A stretch of DNA of 16,182 bases from Brevibacillus sp. Its GTDB lineage: Bacteria; Bacillota; Bacilli; Brevibacillales; Brevibacillaceae. The stretch lies in assembly GCA_029240815.1 (NCBI GenBank), contig JARDZO010000112.1, positions 1-16,182 of the forward strand, in the 5' to 3' direction. This document shows positions 1 through 7,664 of the stretch, one piece after another (within the stretch, counting starts at the first letter, position 1; every line of letters starts with the position of its first letter). Below the pieces are notes generated by a model. The model had not been told where the DNA came from, ran no database searches, and saw nothing but the letters and a program-made list of their open reading frames with translations. The translations under genes and the position numbers were made by a program.

Positions 1-7
1 TTTACCC

Positions 8-3000
8 TTACGGCAACAAATAATTCCTCACAAGTCCGACGAGAACATCGACATTCGGTTCTTTCAGCAAAGTTCCGTGATCGGCAGCCATGCAGTGCTC
101 ATCGATCTGACCTGCTTCGGTGACTTCCCAGCCGAGCTTTTCTGCCTTGTTCACATTGGTCATCGCTCGAATCAGCAATAGCTTGCCGGGATACGGCTTT
201 GGTCGGTACATCCGCATCGCCTGAATCAGCTCCTGCAGCGAATCGTCTTCACTCGGTGTCGCATCGACCGTTTTTCTGAGTACTTTCCCTACAAAACGTA
301 GCTTTTGCAGGACAAACGGATTGCGCAAATGCGGTGGTAATTGAAAAAGGAGCTTGAAGCTGTTTATGATTTTGGTTTCCATCTTGAGCGGAGGCAATCC
401 AGGGCTCGCATAGTTAAGGATGGCCATCAACGCTATTTCTTGCCCCTCCCGCCTTAATTGCTGGGCCATTTCATAGGCAATCGCTCCCCCTAAACAAAAA
501 CCAATCAGGTTGTAGGGTCCATAAGGCTGTACCTCGCGCATTTCCTGAATGTATTTGCTCGCGATCGCTTCGACGGTCACCTGCGTCTGATCTCCGCTTC
601 CTGCGTAACGCAAGCCATAGAGCGGCTGCCCCTTGCCCATTTTTTGTGCGAAATCTCCATAAATCAGCACTTCTCCTCCCCCGCCATGAATGCAGAACAA
701 AGGCGCTTTGGTGCCCAAAGGTTGGATCGGTACCAATGATTTCGACAACTCTGCATGCTCCTCATTGGACGAAAGCAGTCTTGCCAGCTTTTCAATCGTG
801 TCCTCCTGAAAAACACTGGAGACGGACAGCCTTTTCTGGAAAGTCTTTTCGATGTACGAAAACATCCTCATTGCCAATAAAGAGTTGCCACCGAGAAGAA
901 AGAAATTGTCGGTCACTCCGATCGGCTTGACTTCCAGCAACGTCTCCCATATCTGGACAAGCTTTTCTTCGACTTGATTTCGCGGGGAAATGAAATGCTC
1001 TTCGTTGCTGGATACAGTCGGCACAGGTAGACGTCTTCGATCGATTTTCCCGACAGGTGTGACAGGCACTTCCTGCAGCTCGACAAAAAAGGTAGGTATC
1101 ATGTATTCAGGCAATTGATCGCGAACATAGGAGCGGAGCTTTTGTTGATCGAAGCTGCTACCCGCGTTCATCACGACATAGGCGACCAGACCAGTGGTCC
1201 CGTCCTTGCCTTTCGTGACTCCCGCTACAGCTTGACGCACTCCCGGCAAAAGACCCACGACCGTCTCGATCTCTCCTAATTCAATTCGACACCCTCTGAT
1301 TTTCACCTGATCATCCGCTCTGCCGATAAACTCCACATTTCCATCTGCCCGATAACGCGCCAAGTCACCTGACTTATACATCCTCTGCCCGGGCACTTCG
1401 CTGAAAGGATCGAGCGGAAACCGTTCTTCTGTCAATTCCGGTCTGTTCAAATAACCTCTCGCAACACCGTCTCCCGCCATGTACAGGTCTCCAATAACTC
1501 CGATGGGCACAGGCTGCAAGTGGGAATCGAGAATATAGAGCCGATCATTGGCTATTGGCCGTCCAATCGGGATCATCGTGGCGTGTGGAGGTATCTCATG
1601 CACATGGTAGCTCGTCGTATTGACGGCATTCTCTGTTGGTCCATACAGATTGATCAATCGACTGTTCGGCAGCTTCGTCAAGCATTTGTGCGCCAACCAG
1701 ACTGGCAATGCCTCTCCTCCTGGCATCACCTGACGCAAGCCGACCATGGCCTCACTGTGATCTTCGAGTAGTACATTCAACCGATCGGGTGTGACATTTA
1801 GGGAGGTGACACCGTATCTTTGAATCGTCCTGGCGATTTCTTCAAATGTAGGCTTGTTCGTTGGCAGGATGACCAGCCTTCCTCCATTCAGCAGTGCACC
1901 GTAGATTTCAAATGCGGATACGTCAAAGGCTACGGAACCGAGATTCATATACGTTTCATTTGGACCTACCGACGCGTATTCGATATCTTTTACCAGCCGG
2001 ACGATCCCCCGATGATCAACCATGACTCCCTTGGGCTTGCCAGTCGAGCCTGATGTGTACATTACATAAGCCAGACTATCGGCGCTGCAAGCACAAGCAG
2101 GTTCTGGACTTTGGACTTGCGCGTACTGAACATCTTGCTGGAGATACAACCACTGGGCCGGGATGTTGGGGAGCTCCTCTGCAATGCTCTCTGTCGTGAT
2201 GACGTAGGGGACAGCAGAGTCTTCAAGCATGTAGGCAATTCGCTCTTTTGGATAAGTAAGATCAATCGGGACGTAGGCTCCTCCTGCCTTTAGAACCCCC
2301 AAGTAACTCGCGATCATATCAAAAGAACGATCGAGGCAGACCGCTACGAGTTGGTCAGAAGCTATGTTCAATTCTCGCAATCGATTGGCAATTTCATTCG
2401 CACGATTGTTCAACTGCCGATATGACAGCTCCTTATCTTCAAAAAGCAAGGCCACATGGTTCGGATGCAGCTTTACTTGTTCTTCAAAGAGCTCAGCAAT
2501 ACTCGAATTTCGAGGGTATGTTGCCCGCTCCTGATTCCAATCACCCAGAAGTCGGTGCCGTTCTGGCGCAGTCAAAATAGGCAATTCAGAGATCTTCCTC
2601 GAAGGGGCTGCCAAAGCTCCGTCGAGTAACGTAGCGTAATGTCCTCCAAGACGGATGATGGTCTCCTCCGTAAAAATGTCGGTTGCATACGTGAGCGAGC
2701 ACTGCCATCCTTTAGCGGATTCCGTTACCTTTATCACGAGATCAACATCTTCGTGGCGATAGCCAGCATCCAACTCCTCGATCTCCAGCCCTGCTGCCTC
2801 TTTTATCGCGTGATGAGGTGGCATGTGCAGCATGATCCGAAAAAGCGGCTGGGAGTTACCCGTCCTGTTTAATCCGAGCTCCGATATCACCTTGCTAAAA
2901 GGAATCTGCTGGTGCTCGTACGCTTCCGTCAAAGATTTTTGTACGATGAGGAGTGCCTCACGAAAGGTCATGTCATCATGCCAAAACGTTTGCAGGACTA

Positions 3001-3850
3001 CTGGATTGGCAAAAGCACCGATCCACCGTTCCATAGCAGGATCGCTGTGTCCAGAAACAAGAGTGCCGACCCGGATCTCGTCTTCTCCGCTATAGCGACG
3101 CAAAAGCATTTTTAACACGGTCAAAATGACCAGGAAGGGGCTTATTTGTTCTTGCTTGGAGAAAGACAGGAAGTTTTGCTGGAGAGTCAGATGGTAGGTA
3201 TTCGTCGTAAAAACAGATGACTGCGGTCTAGGAAAGTCTGCGGGCAGATACTGCTCTGGCGGCTCGTATCCGATTTTTTGCTTCCAATAAGCGAGGTCAG
3301 CTTCTGCCTTTGGGCCAGACACACGCTTTTCTTGCCATTCACGGTAGCTTGTATAGGAAATGGACGGAACATGACGTTCAATCGATTCTGTGCTTCGTAA
3401 AGCCGCGTAGCCTTCAAATAATTCTTCCTGAACTATTTTCATCGACCAATCATCAGCCACTTCGGCATGTACTTGAAGGAACAACAAGTGTTCCGTGTCA
3501 GACAGCTTCAGCAATCCAGGTCGAAGCTGGAGATCATGGTCCAACTCGCGAGGGAAGGCATACTTGCCAGTCAAATACATTTCGATCTCGGCGTCTGACT
3601 CAGCCTTTGACAAGGATTGAAGGTCACTGATTGTCCATTCCAACGGCTGGTAAGGCCGAATGATTGGCATGGGGACTCCGTTGCGTGAAGGGAAGGATGC
3701 CCGCAAAATTTCATGTTTTCTCACCATTTCGTTCATGCTTCTTTCCAATGCAGCCCTATCCAACACCCCGGTCAGTTTCCATGCGTAAATGTTTGAATGG
3801 TCACGCTGCTTTGCATACTCCCGGACCTGCTCCAAAACAAGGTTCTTCAT
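8..3850 (-). CDS. Single-module nonribosomal peptide synthetase (C-A-T-TE)
   Basis: 1280 residues, one NRPS module. The condensation-like domain spans about 1-435, with KHEILRASF at 45-53, HQQIPF at 313-318 and QPLFRIM at 334-340. Its N-terminus is short and the usual first motif is poorly conserved. The HHxxxDG active site reads HAEVADD (128-134), so the second, catalytic His is Ala129. The adenylation domain (about 450-945) looks intact: YTSGSTGKPKG at 598-608, NLYGPTE at 734-740, YKSGD at 825-829, RADDQVKIRG at 844-853 and GKIDRRRLP with Lys935. Aligned by eye to GrsA, its ten pocket residues are D643, V644, F647, N685, M709, G711, L735, V743, N744, K935; I do not recognise a substrate. 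The carrier domain has LGGNSL with Ser990. The thioesterase (about 1048-1280) has GFCLGG with Cys1119 in place of Ser, Asn1146 at the usual Asp position, and His1258. The start has a good site (AGGGGGAG) and an in-frame TAA just upstream. The product is unknown; genes beyond the left edge could belong to the pathway. Confidence 0.93.
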   Translation of the reverse strand: MKNLVLEQVREYAKQRDHSNIYAWKLTGVLDRAALERSMNEMVRKHEILRASFPSRNGVPMPIIRPYQPLEWTISDLQSLSKAESDAEIEMYLTGKYAFPRELDHDLQLRPGLLKLSDTEHLLFLQVHAEVADDWSMKIVQEELFEGYAALRSTESIERHVPSISYTSYREWQEKRVSGPKAEADLAYWKQKIGYEPPEQYLPADFPRPQSSVFTTNTYHLTLQQNFLSFSKQEQISPFLVILTVLKMLLRRYSGEDEIRVGTLVSGHSDPAMERWIGAFANPVVLQTFWHDDMTFREALLIVQKSLTEAYEHQQIPFSKVISELGLNRTGNSQPLFRIMLHMPPHHAIKEAAGLEIEELDAGYRHEDVDLVIKVTESAKGWQCSLTYATDIFTEETIIRLGGHYATLLDGALAAPSRKISELPILTAPERHRLLGDWNQERATYPRNSSIAELFEEQVKLHPNHVALLFEDKELSYRQLNNRANEIANRLRELNIASDQLVAVCLDRSFDMIASYLGVLKAGGAYVPIDLTYPKERIAYMLEDSAVPYVITTESIAEELPNIPAQWLYLQQDVQYAQVQSPEPACACSADSLAYVMYTSGSTGKPKGVMVDHRGIVRLVKDIEYASVGPNETYMNLGSVAFDVSAFEIYGALLNGGRLVILPTNKPTFEEIARTIQRYGVTSLNVTPDRLNVLLEDHSEAMVGLRQVMPGGEALPVWLAHKCLTKLPNSRLINLYGPTENAVNTTSYHVHEIPPHATMIPIGRPIANDRLYILDSHLQPVPIGVIGDLYMAGDGVARGYLNRPELTEERFPLDPFSEVPGQRMYKSGDLARYRADGNVEFIGRADDQVKIRGCRIELGEIETVVGLLPGVRQAVAGVTKGKDGTTGLVAYVVMNAGSSFDQQKLRSYVRDQLPEYMIPTFFVELQEVPVTPVGKIDRRRLPVPTVSSNEEHFISPRNQVEEKLVQIWETLLEVKPIGVTDNFFLLGGNSLLAMRMFSYIEKTFQKRLSVSSVFQEDTIEKLARLLSSNEEHAELSKSLVPIQPLGTKAPLFCIHGGGGEVLIYGDFAQKMGKGQPLYGLRYAGSGDQTQVTVEAIASKYIQEMREVQPYGPYNLIGFCLGGAIAYEMAQQLRREGQEIALMAILNYASPGLPPLKMETKIINSFKLLFQLPPHLRNPFVLQKLRFVGKVLRKTVDATPSEDDSLQELIQAMRMYRPKPYPGKLLLIRAMTNVNKAEKLGWEVTEAGQIDEHCMAADHGTLLKEPNVDVLVGLVRNYLLP

Positions 3851-3884
3851 TCCAACTCCCCCTTATTCACCTTGCATTCGACTT

Positions 3885-4556
3885 TCAAGCGTTAGCATAT
3901 TGAAAAAATCGGATCGCAGACAAAGAATAGTCGAGAGATACGGTCCCCACGTACTGATTCCGATAGTGAAAATCTTGCAAGAATAAGTTTTCAAAAACGA
4001 ACTCATTCTTCAAGCGTCCATTTTCATCGAGGCCGCCGAGCCCTGTGCCTGCAGCTTTTAACCTCGCTTCTTTACGGGTCCACATAGTAAAAAAAGCAGT
4101 GAATCGCTTCTCTTCTTGCGTTGATTCAAGCTGGTGCCTCTCTTGTTCAGTGAAATAAGCATTCGAAACGCTCGGCCAATCAAAAGCGGAATCGATGTAT
4201 TCGATGTCAATTCCCACTTCATGATCAGATGCCAGGACATAGCATACTGCATCTCTGGAATGTGACATGTTAAAACGGATTGCTCGTCCTGTATCTCCTG
4301 GTATCAAAAAAGGTTTTCCAAAGTTATTTTTTCCGAGCTGGACTGCAGTAGGATCGCATTGCGCATAAGCTGATAAAAGCATTCGGAGGAGAACGTGCGA
4401 GAATCGGTAACGGTGTTGATCACGGGGAGACGCAAAGCTCGTTGCCTTTCTGTTTTCTTCGTAGGAGAGGTCGAGGTTGCTGGGAAGACTGGATTGAACT
4501 GTCGCAACCCAGACATGGACTTCTTTTCCGGTGTGAAATGGTTCCCTGCTCGCCAT
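3885..4556 (-). CDS. Sfp-type 4'-phosphopantetheinyl transferase
   Basis: Transfers the phosphopantetheine arm of coenzyme A to the Ser of carrier proteins, here most obviously Ser990 of the adjacent NRPS. Family motifs are present in order: FNMSHS (about 95-100), GIDIE (115-119, metal-binding Asp and Glu) and WTRKEARLK (159-167). The chosen ATG gives 223 residues, close to Sfp (224), and places VHVWVATVQ where Sfp has its first strand. The frame is open to a TTG at 4712, but that codon lies in the T-run of the preceding gene's terminator and upstream of a good promoter, so the longer form is unlikely. An intermediate ATG at 4625 is possible; the ribosome binding site at 4556 is weak. The stop lies 34 bases before the NRPS start with no terminator between them, so the two are probably co-transcribed. 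Function is sure; the start is not. Confidence 0.9.
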   Translation of the reverse strand: MASREPFHTGKEVHVWVATVQSSLPSNLDLSYEENRKATSFASPRDQHRYRFSHVLLRMLLSAYAQCDPTAVQLGKNNFGKPFLIPGDTGRAIRFNMSHSRDAVCYVLASDHEVGIDIEYIDSAFDWPSVSNAYFTEQERHQLESTQEEKRFTAFFTMWTRKEARLKAAGTGLGGLDENGRLKNEFVFENLFLQDFHYRNQYVGTVSLDYSLSAIRFFQYANA

Positions 4557-4656
4557 TTCGCTCGGTCGTTCGCAATCAACCCATCGTGTCTGGTCAGATA
4601 TACGTGGTACTTGCACGCACCACATCCCCTTTCCGAAAGTGATGCCTAATACCCAT

Positions 4657-4684
4657 ATTGTAGCACCTTTGCGTTCGTTGTAAA
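4657..4684 (-). promoter_or_regulatory. SigA-type promoter for the PPTase-NRPS operon
   Basis: Minus strand: TTTACA (4684-4679), 16-base spacer, TACAAT (4662-4657), each five of six matches to consensus. It lies after the terminator of the upstream nuclease gene and before the chosen PPTase start, leaving a leader of about 90 bases. Predicted by eye only. Confidence 0.6.
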
Positions 4685-4710
4685 GAACAACCCACCCCTC
4701 CATAGAGAAC

Positions 4711-4760
4711 AAAAAAACGCCATTTCGTCTCCGATATCCATCGAGACAGAAATGACGTTT
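4711..4760 (-). terminator. Intrinsic terminator after the thermonuclease gene
   Basis: Minus strand: a long imperfect stem (AAACGTCATTTCTGTCTC pairing with GAGACGAAATGGCGTTT) followed by seven T residues. It separates the nuclease transcript from the PPTase-NRPS operon. Confidence 0.8.
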
Positions 4761-4781
4761 ATCATGATTCCCTTTTATCGC

Positions 4782-5471
4782 TTATCGTTTCGGAGCACGG
4801 AAACCAGCCGCTTTTGCTTCTTCCTCTGTAGCGAACCACATCTCCGCATTTGTCTGTTCATAGCTCGCGGAACCAGGGACATGGTATATTTTATCGCCCT
4901 TGGCGTTGATATTCCCTTTAATAAGCTTCTGTTCAGACCCTGGTGCTTTTTGCTTTGGTTTTTCCGCTGACGGGAAAGACGCAGATGGATTCTGTGTGGA
5001 TTTGCCCCACAGCCCTCTGTTGTTTTCACGCGCCTCTCTCTCGGCCTCCAAAAACAAATCAGAGTACGCCACATTCGGTGGTATGGTCATGATGCGGGCA
5101 TATCCATCCCGAACCAGCTTTTCATTGACAAACGTACCATCTTGTAAATACATATAGGCTAACAAACGCTTGTATTTATCATAAGGCTCAACATCGAATT
5201 TCAACGTTACCTTTTGACCTGTCAGCAGTTGCTTTGAGAAATCGCTTGCTTGTTTTCCGTATGGTTCCACGGGGTGATTAGGTTTGACTGTCTCTGGTGT
5301 ATCTACTCCGATGAGCCTCACCTTTTCTCCCGTTGACAGTTCAACTGTATCTCCGTCAACTACACGCTGGACTGTCGCTTCCATCTCGCCGTTGGACTGT
5401 GGATGGCCGGGTGATGAGCAAGCACCGAGCAACGTCGCGAACAGCGCCAGGTAAATCGCAACTCGTTTCAT
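4782..5471 (-). CDS. Lipoprotein thermonuclease (SNase-like) with C-terminal sunset domain
   Basis: 229 residues. The N-terminus is a lipoprotein signal with lipobox LLGAC, so Cys18 would be lipidated and the enzyme anchored on the outer face of the membrane. The staphylococcal-nuclease fold follows (about 30-157). Matching SNase D19, D21, R35, D40, E43 and R87, it has D39 and D41 (DGDTV), R52, D57 and E60 (RLIGVDTPE) and R102 (KYKRLLAYMY). All key residues are present, so active, Ca2+-dependent cleavage of DNA and RNA is expected. A Pro/Lys/Ser-rich linker leads to a C-terminal segment (about 185-229) with KGNINAKGDKIYHVPG and GFRAPKR, the sunset domain often attached to such nucleases. The start has GGAAGGA five bases upstream. 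It is a single gene with its own terminator, similar in type to B. subtilis YncB. Confidence 0.93.
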   Translation of the reverse strand: MKRVAIYLALFATLLGACSSPGHPQSNGEMEATVQRVVDGDTVELSTGEKVRLIGVDTPETVKPNHPVEPYGKQASDFSKQLLTGQKVTLKFDVEPYDKYKRLLAYMYLQDGTFVNEKLVRDGYARIMTIPPNVAYSDLFLEAEREARENNRGLWGKSTQNPSASFPSAEKPKQKAPGSEQKLIKGNINAKGDKIYHVPGSASYEQTNAEMWFATEEEAKAAGFRAPKR

Positions 5472-5508
5472 TTGATTCCTTCCCTTCTTCTACTATGCAT
5501 CGGCTTTT

Positions 5509-5537
5509 AGCGTAGAGGAAGATCAGGAACAGGTCAA
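5509..5537 (-). promoter_or_regulatory. Possible SigA promoter of the thermonuclease gene
   Basis: Minus strand: TTGACC (5537-5532), 17-base spacer, TACGCT (5514-5509). The -35 is good and the -10 weak. It lies about 38 bases before the ATG. Confidence 0.4.
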
Positions 5538-5582
5538 ATATTTTATGGGCGAAGCGACTTGCACGTGGACTTTTGGGTACGG

Positions 5583-5612
5583 AAAAAACGACCTAGCTCT
5601 GAGGTCGTTTTT
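5583..5612 (-). terminator. Intrinsic terminator after the 34-residue membrane peptide
   Basis: ACGACCT pairs with AGGTCGT around a seven-base loop, with an A-run on one side and a T-run on the other, so it could work in both directions. It lies 15 bases after the small minus-strand gene. Confidence 0.75.
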
Positions 5613-5627
5613 GTCTATACGTTCGGA

Positions 5628-5732
5628 TTAATCGCGGTCACTGTTAAAGAAGAAGAATAGCACAACCACGACAATAATAATCCACAAAAACTCATCATTA
5701 TCTCGATCAAAAAAACCGTCGAACAGACCCAT
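5628..5732 (-). CDS. Small hydrophobic membrane peptide of unknown function
   Basis: 34 residues, beginning MGLFDGFFDRDNDEF. An acidic N-terminal part is followed by one membrane segment of Ile, Val and Phe and the tail NSDRD. The frame is open further upstream, but the ATG used here follows AGGGGGA at eight bases, and the upstream sequence overlaps the neighbouring methyltransferase gene without protein-like character. Small single-span peptides of this kind are common in spore formers, often linked to the sporulation sigma factors. A CATAnnnT-like element (CATAGGCT) lies near 5764-5771 upstream, which is only weak support for late mother-cell expression. No family assigned. Confidence 0.65.
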   Translation of the reverse strand: MGLFDGFFDRDNDEFLWIIIVVVVLFFFFNSDRD

Positions 5733-5824
5733 TACGGAGTCCCCCTTTCCCTTCTCGCTACAGCCTATGCAAAAGACTAGACGCGTGTCAGTAGTTGGAA
5801 GAGCCCAAAAATGTAGAGGATGTT

Positions 5825-6874
5825 CTATTTTAACCGTGCCGTGATCAGATGCACGTATGACGTGAGTTGACGTACTTCTGTCTGAAAGCCCAGCTCTGCC
5901 AGCTCTGCTAACAAGCGGGAACGGTCTGCGAAGCATTCATTTTCTATCTGCTCGATCGTCCGATATTCGCCTGCGCTCTCCAGTTCTTTTAAGTGAGTTC
6001 GGCGATGCTCTTGATCGGCAAACATCAAATCGGCAATGATGAATCGACCTCGTGGTTTGAGGACTCGTCGACACTCCGCTAGGGCGAGCAGCTTTTGGTC
6101 ATCCGTCAAATGATGGAACGCATAGCTGGTAGCGACAAAATCAAAGCGGTTTTCCAAAAAAGGAAAGGCGAAAAACGTGCCTAGCTTTGTATCAACCTCG
6201 GGATGCTTCCGCCTGCACTGTCTGAGCATTTCCAGCGACTGGTCGAATCCGCTCATTTTCACACCATATCGAATCAATCGACCTGCCAGATTACCTGTCC
6301 CGGTCCCTGCATCGAGACCTGCTTCTCCGGGCTTCGGTTCAACTGCTGCCACTACCGCGTCCAGCACTTCGTCGTACCTCTCGTGCTTGTTATAGCCATC
6401 CTGCTCTCGAGTCACGAGCTCGTCGTATACATCCGCAATCTGATTGAAATTCCACCGGTCTACCCAGTCGTCTCGAGTCTGACGCAGCCGCTTGTTGGCT
6501 TCTGCCAATTCGTACAATGAGGCAGGGGCGATGACCTGGTCCGCTCTGACCCGCTCAATCATTGCTTCGGTCGTCTCGATCACCTTGCTCAGCTCTACCC
6601 AGCGATCGTACATAAAGGAACGCTGCAGCTCCAGATAGTGCAATAAACTGCCTTTCCCTTGATCCATCTGCTCTAACAGCTCCCGAATGTCTTCAATGGG
6701 CATCCCCACCTCGCGCAACGTGATGATCGTTTGCAGTCGCCACAAATCCTCTTCGGAAAATTGACGATAGCCGGATTCATCCGCCTTTTGCGGCCGGATC
6801 AATCCTTTTTCCTCATAGTAGCGGATTGCTCGCGGTGTAATTTGCAACCGGTGAGCCATGTCCTTTATCTGCAT
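5825..6874 (-). CDS. MerR-family regulator fused to a SAM-dependent methyltransferase
   Basis: 349 residues, two domains. The N-terminal MerR winged helix-turn-helix (about 1-70) shows ITPRAIRYYEEKGLIRP and GYRQFSEEDL, followed by a helical coiled-coil region (about 70-130). The C-terminal class I methyltransferase (about 140-349) has motif I LDAGTGTGNLAGRL (187-200), an acidic residue after the second strand (GFD, 209-211), a YAFHHL motif (251-256) and LKPRGRFIIADL (262-273), typical of UbiE/small-molecule methyltransferases. The start at 6874 has GGGAGAGG six bases upstream; the longer open frame would run through the promoter. The usual MerR effector-binding region is replaced by an enzyme, so SAM or the substrate may be the sensed molecule (inference). 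The methyl acceptor is unknown. The 92-base gap to the next minus-strand gene holds no clear terminator. Confidence 0.88.
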   Translation of the reverse strand: MQIKDMAHRLQITPRAIRYYEEKGLIRPQKADESGYRQFSEEDLWRLQTIITLREVGMPIEDIRELLEQMDQGKGSLLHYLELQRSFMYDRWVELSKVIETTEAMIERVRADQVIAPASLYELAEANKRLRQTRDDWVDRWNFNQIADVYDELVTREQDGYNKHERYDEVLDAVVAAVEPKPGEAGLDAGTGTGNLAGRLIRYGVKMSGFDQSLEMLRQCRRKHPEVDTKLGTFFAFPFLENRFDFVATSYAFHHLTDDQKLLALAECRRVLKPRGRFIIADLMFADQEHRRTHLKELESAGEYRTIEQIENECFADRSRLLAELAELGFQTEVRQLTSYVHLITARLK

Positions 6875-6908
6875 CAGGTACCTCTCCCTGTTATCCTTCC
6901 TTTTTAGT

Positions 6909-6939
6909 ATCTTAAACCTTACCGTTACGTTAGTGTAAA
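6909..6939 (-). promoter_or_regulatory. MerR-type promoter with 19-base spacer (likely autoregulated)
   Basis: Minus strand: TTTACA (6939-6934), a spacer of exactly 19 bases, TAAGAT (6914-6909). The over-long spacer is the hallmark of promoters untwisted by MerR-family regulators. It contains an imperfect dyad (ACACTAACG against CGGTAAGGT, six of nine positions symmetric). The gene behind it encodes a MerR protein, so autoregulation is likely. Confidence 0.7.
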
Positions 6940-6946
6940 GCAAAAT

Positions 6947-6979
6947 CAAAAAAGCTGCCGGATTTTGCTCCCGACAGCT
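6947..6979 (-). terminator. Intrinsic terminator after the CBS-domain gene
   Basis: Minus strand: AGCTGTCGG pairs with CCGGCAGCT (nine pairs, one G-U), then six T residues. Its T-run ends about eight bases before the -35 of the MerR promoter. Confidence 0.85.
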
Positions 6980-7014
6980 GTGTCCTCTTTACATTAAGAG
7001 CATCCGCTAGGTGT

Positions 7015-7455
7015 TTAATGACTAGCTGGCTCGGAAATTTCCTGGAGAGCATCGCTCGCTTCATCATGATGCACCTGACGAATCGCCATGTCTGCCAAAG
7101 CAACAATCCCAACCAGTTTGCCCTTCTCTACGACAGGCAATCGGCGAATTTGATGCTGAGCCATGATTTTAGCTGCTTCATCCACAGTCATCCCTGGCTG
7201 ACCGAGTACGATATCACGCGTCATGACCACTTCAGTGGCAGACGAGCCTTCATGTTTTTCAGCAAGCCCTCGAATCACGATATCGCGGTCGGTAATGACA
7301 CCGATCACATCGTCTTGCTCGTTCACGACCGGAATGACGCCTACATTCCAGTCACGCATTTTGCAAGCGACCTCGTAAACGTTATCCTTGAGCGTCACAG
7401 TCGCGATATCTTTTGTCATGATTTCGCGCAATGTACGGTTTTCTAATTTCGCCAT
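7015..7455 (-). CDS. Two-CBS-domain protein, YhcV-like
   Basis: 146 residues made almost entirely of a CBS pair. The first domain spans about 8-66 (IMTKDIATVTLKDNVYEVA, then GVIPVV and GVITDRDI); the second about 74-130 (MAQHQIRRLPVVEKGKLVGIV). By eye the closest match I recall is B. subtilis YhcV, a soluble protein of this size. Such pairs usually bind adenine nucleotides or related ligands and act as energy or redox sensors; the partner here is unknown. The start has an excellent site (AAGGAGGAG). It is a single gene closed by its own terminator. Confidence 0.9.
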   Translation of the reverse strand: MAKLENRTLREIMTKDIATVTLKDNVYEVACKMRDWNVGVIPVVNEQDDVIGVITDRDIVIRGLAEKHEGSSATEVVMTRDIVLGQPGMTVDEAAKIMAQHQIRRLPVVEKGKLVGIVALADMAIRQVHHDEASDALQEISEPASH

Positions 7456-7608
7456 AATCGTTCTCCTCCTTTTGCTAATGAACGCTTGTAGTGTGTCCTG
7501 TTACCTATTCATTCATTCGCATCGCTGGGACGTGCGTCACGATTTTTCGACTAGAGTAGATCGATCCCGCTGTGATAATATGTTAACATGGTGCTTATGG
7601 ACAGTAGC

Positions 7609-7648
7609 AAAAAAAGGCCGCCGGGTGCTGCTACACCCATGCGGCCCT
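7609..7648 (-). terminator. Strong terminator of the toxin mRNA
   Basis: Minus strand: AGGGCCGC and GGGTG pair with CACCC and GCGGCC around a six-base loop, then seven T residues. It would end a transcript of about 260 bases begun at the toxin promoter. Confidence 0.8.
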
Positions 7649-7658
7649 AAGCTACAAT
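7630..7658 (+). promoter_or_regulatory. Candidate promoter of the antisense (antitoxin) RNA
   Basis: GCTACA (7630-7635), 17-base spacer, TACAAT (7653-7658). The -10 is good and the -35 poor (three of six). It lies within and just beyond the toxin terminator and points toward the toxin 3' end. Confidence 0.35.
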
Positions 7659-7664
7659 AGTCGT

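Noticed and set aside
646..3903. Several plus-strand open frames of 60-106 codons over the NRPS gene
   Set aside because: They are antisense shadows of a well-supported gene, with no ribosome binding sites or recognisable domains.
4557..4712. N-terminal extension of the PPTase to a TTG at 4712
   Set aside because: The TTG lies in the T-run of the preceding terminator and upstream of the promoter at 4657-4684, and Sfp homologues start near the chosen ATG.
5733..5936. Longer version of the small membrane peptide (about 102 residues)
   Set aside because: The extra part overlaps the methyltransferase gene in another frame, has no binding site and shows no protein-like character.
6875..6949. N-terminal extension of the MerR-methyltransferase
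   Set aside because: It would include the -35 and -10 of the gene's own promoter, and MerR proteins begin at the MQIKDMAHR stretch.
7018..7446. 142-codon plus-strand open frame opposite the CBS gene
   Set aside because: Antisense shadow; the minus-strand frame has perfect CBS motifs and a strong ribosome binding site.
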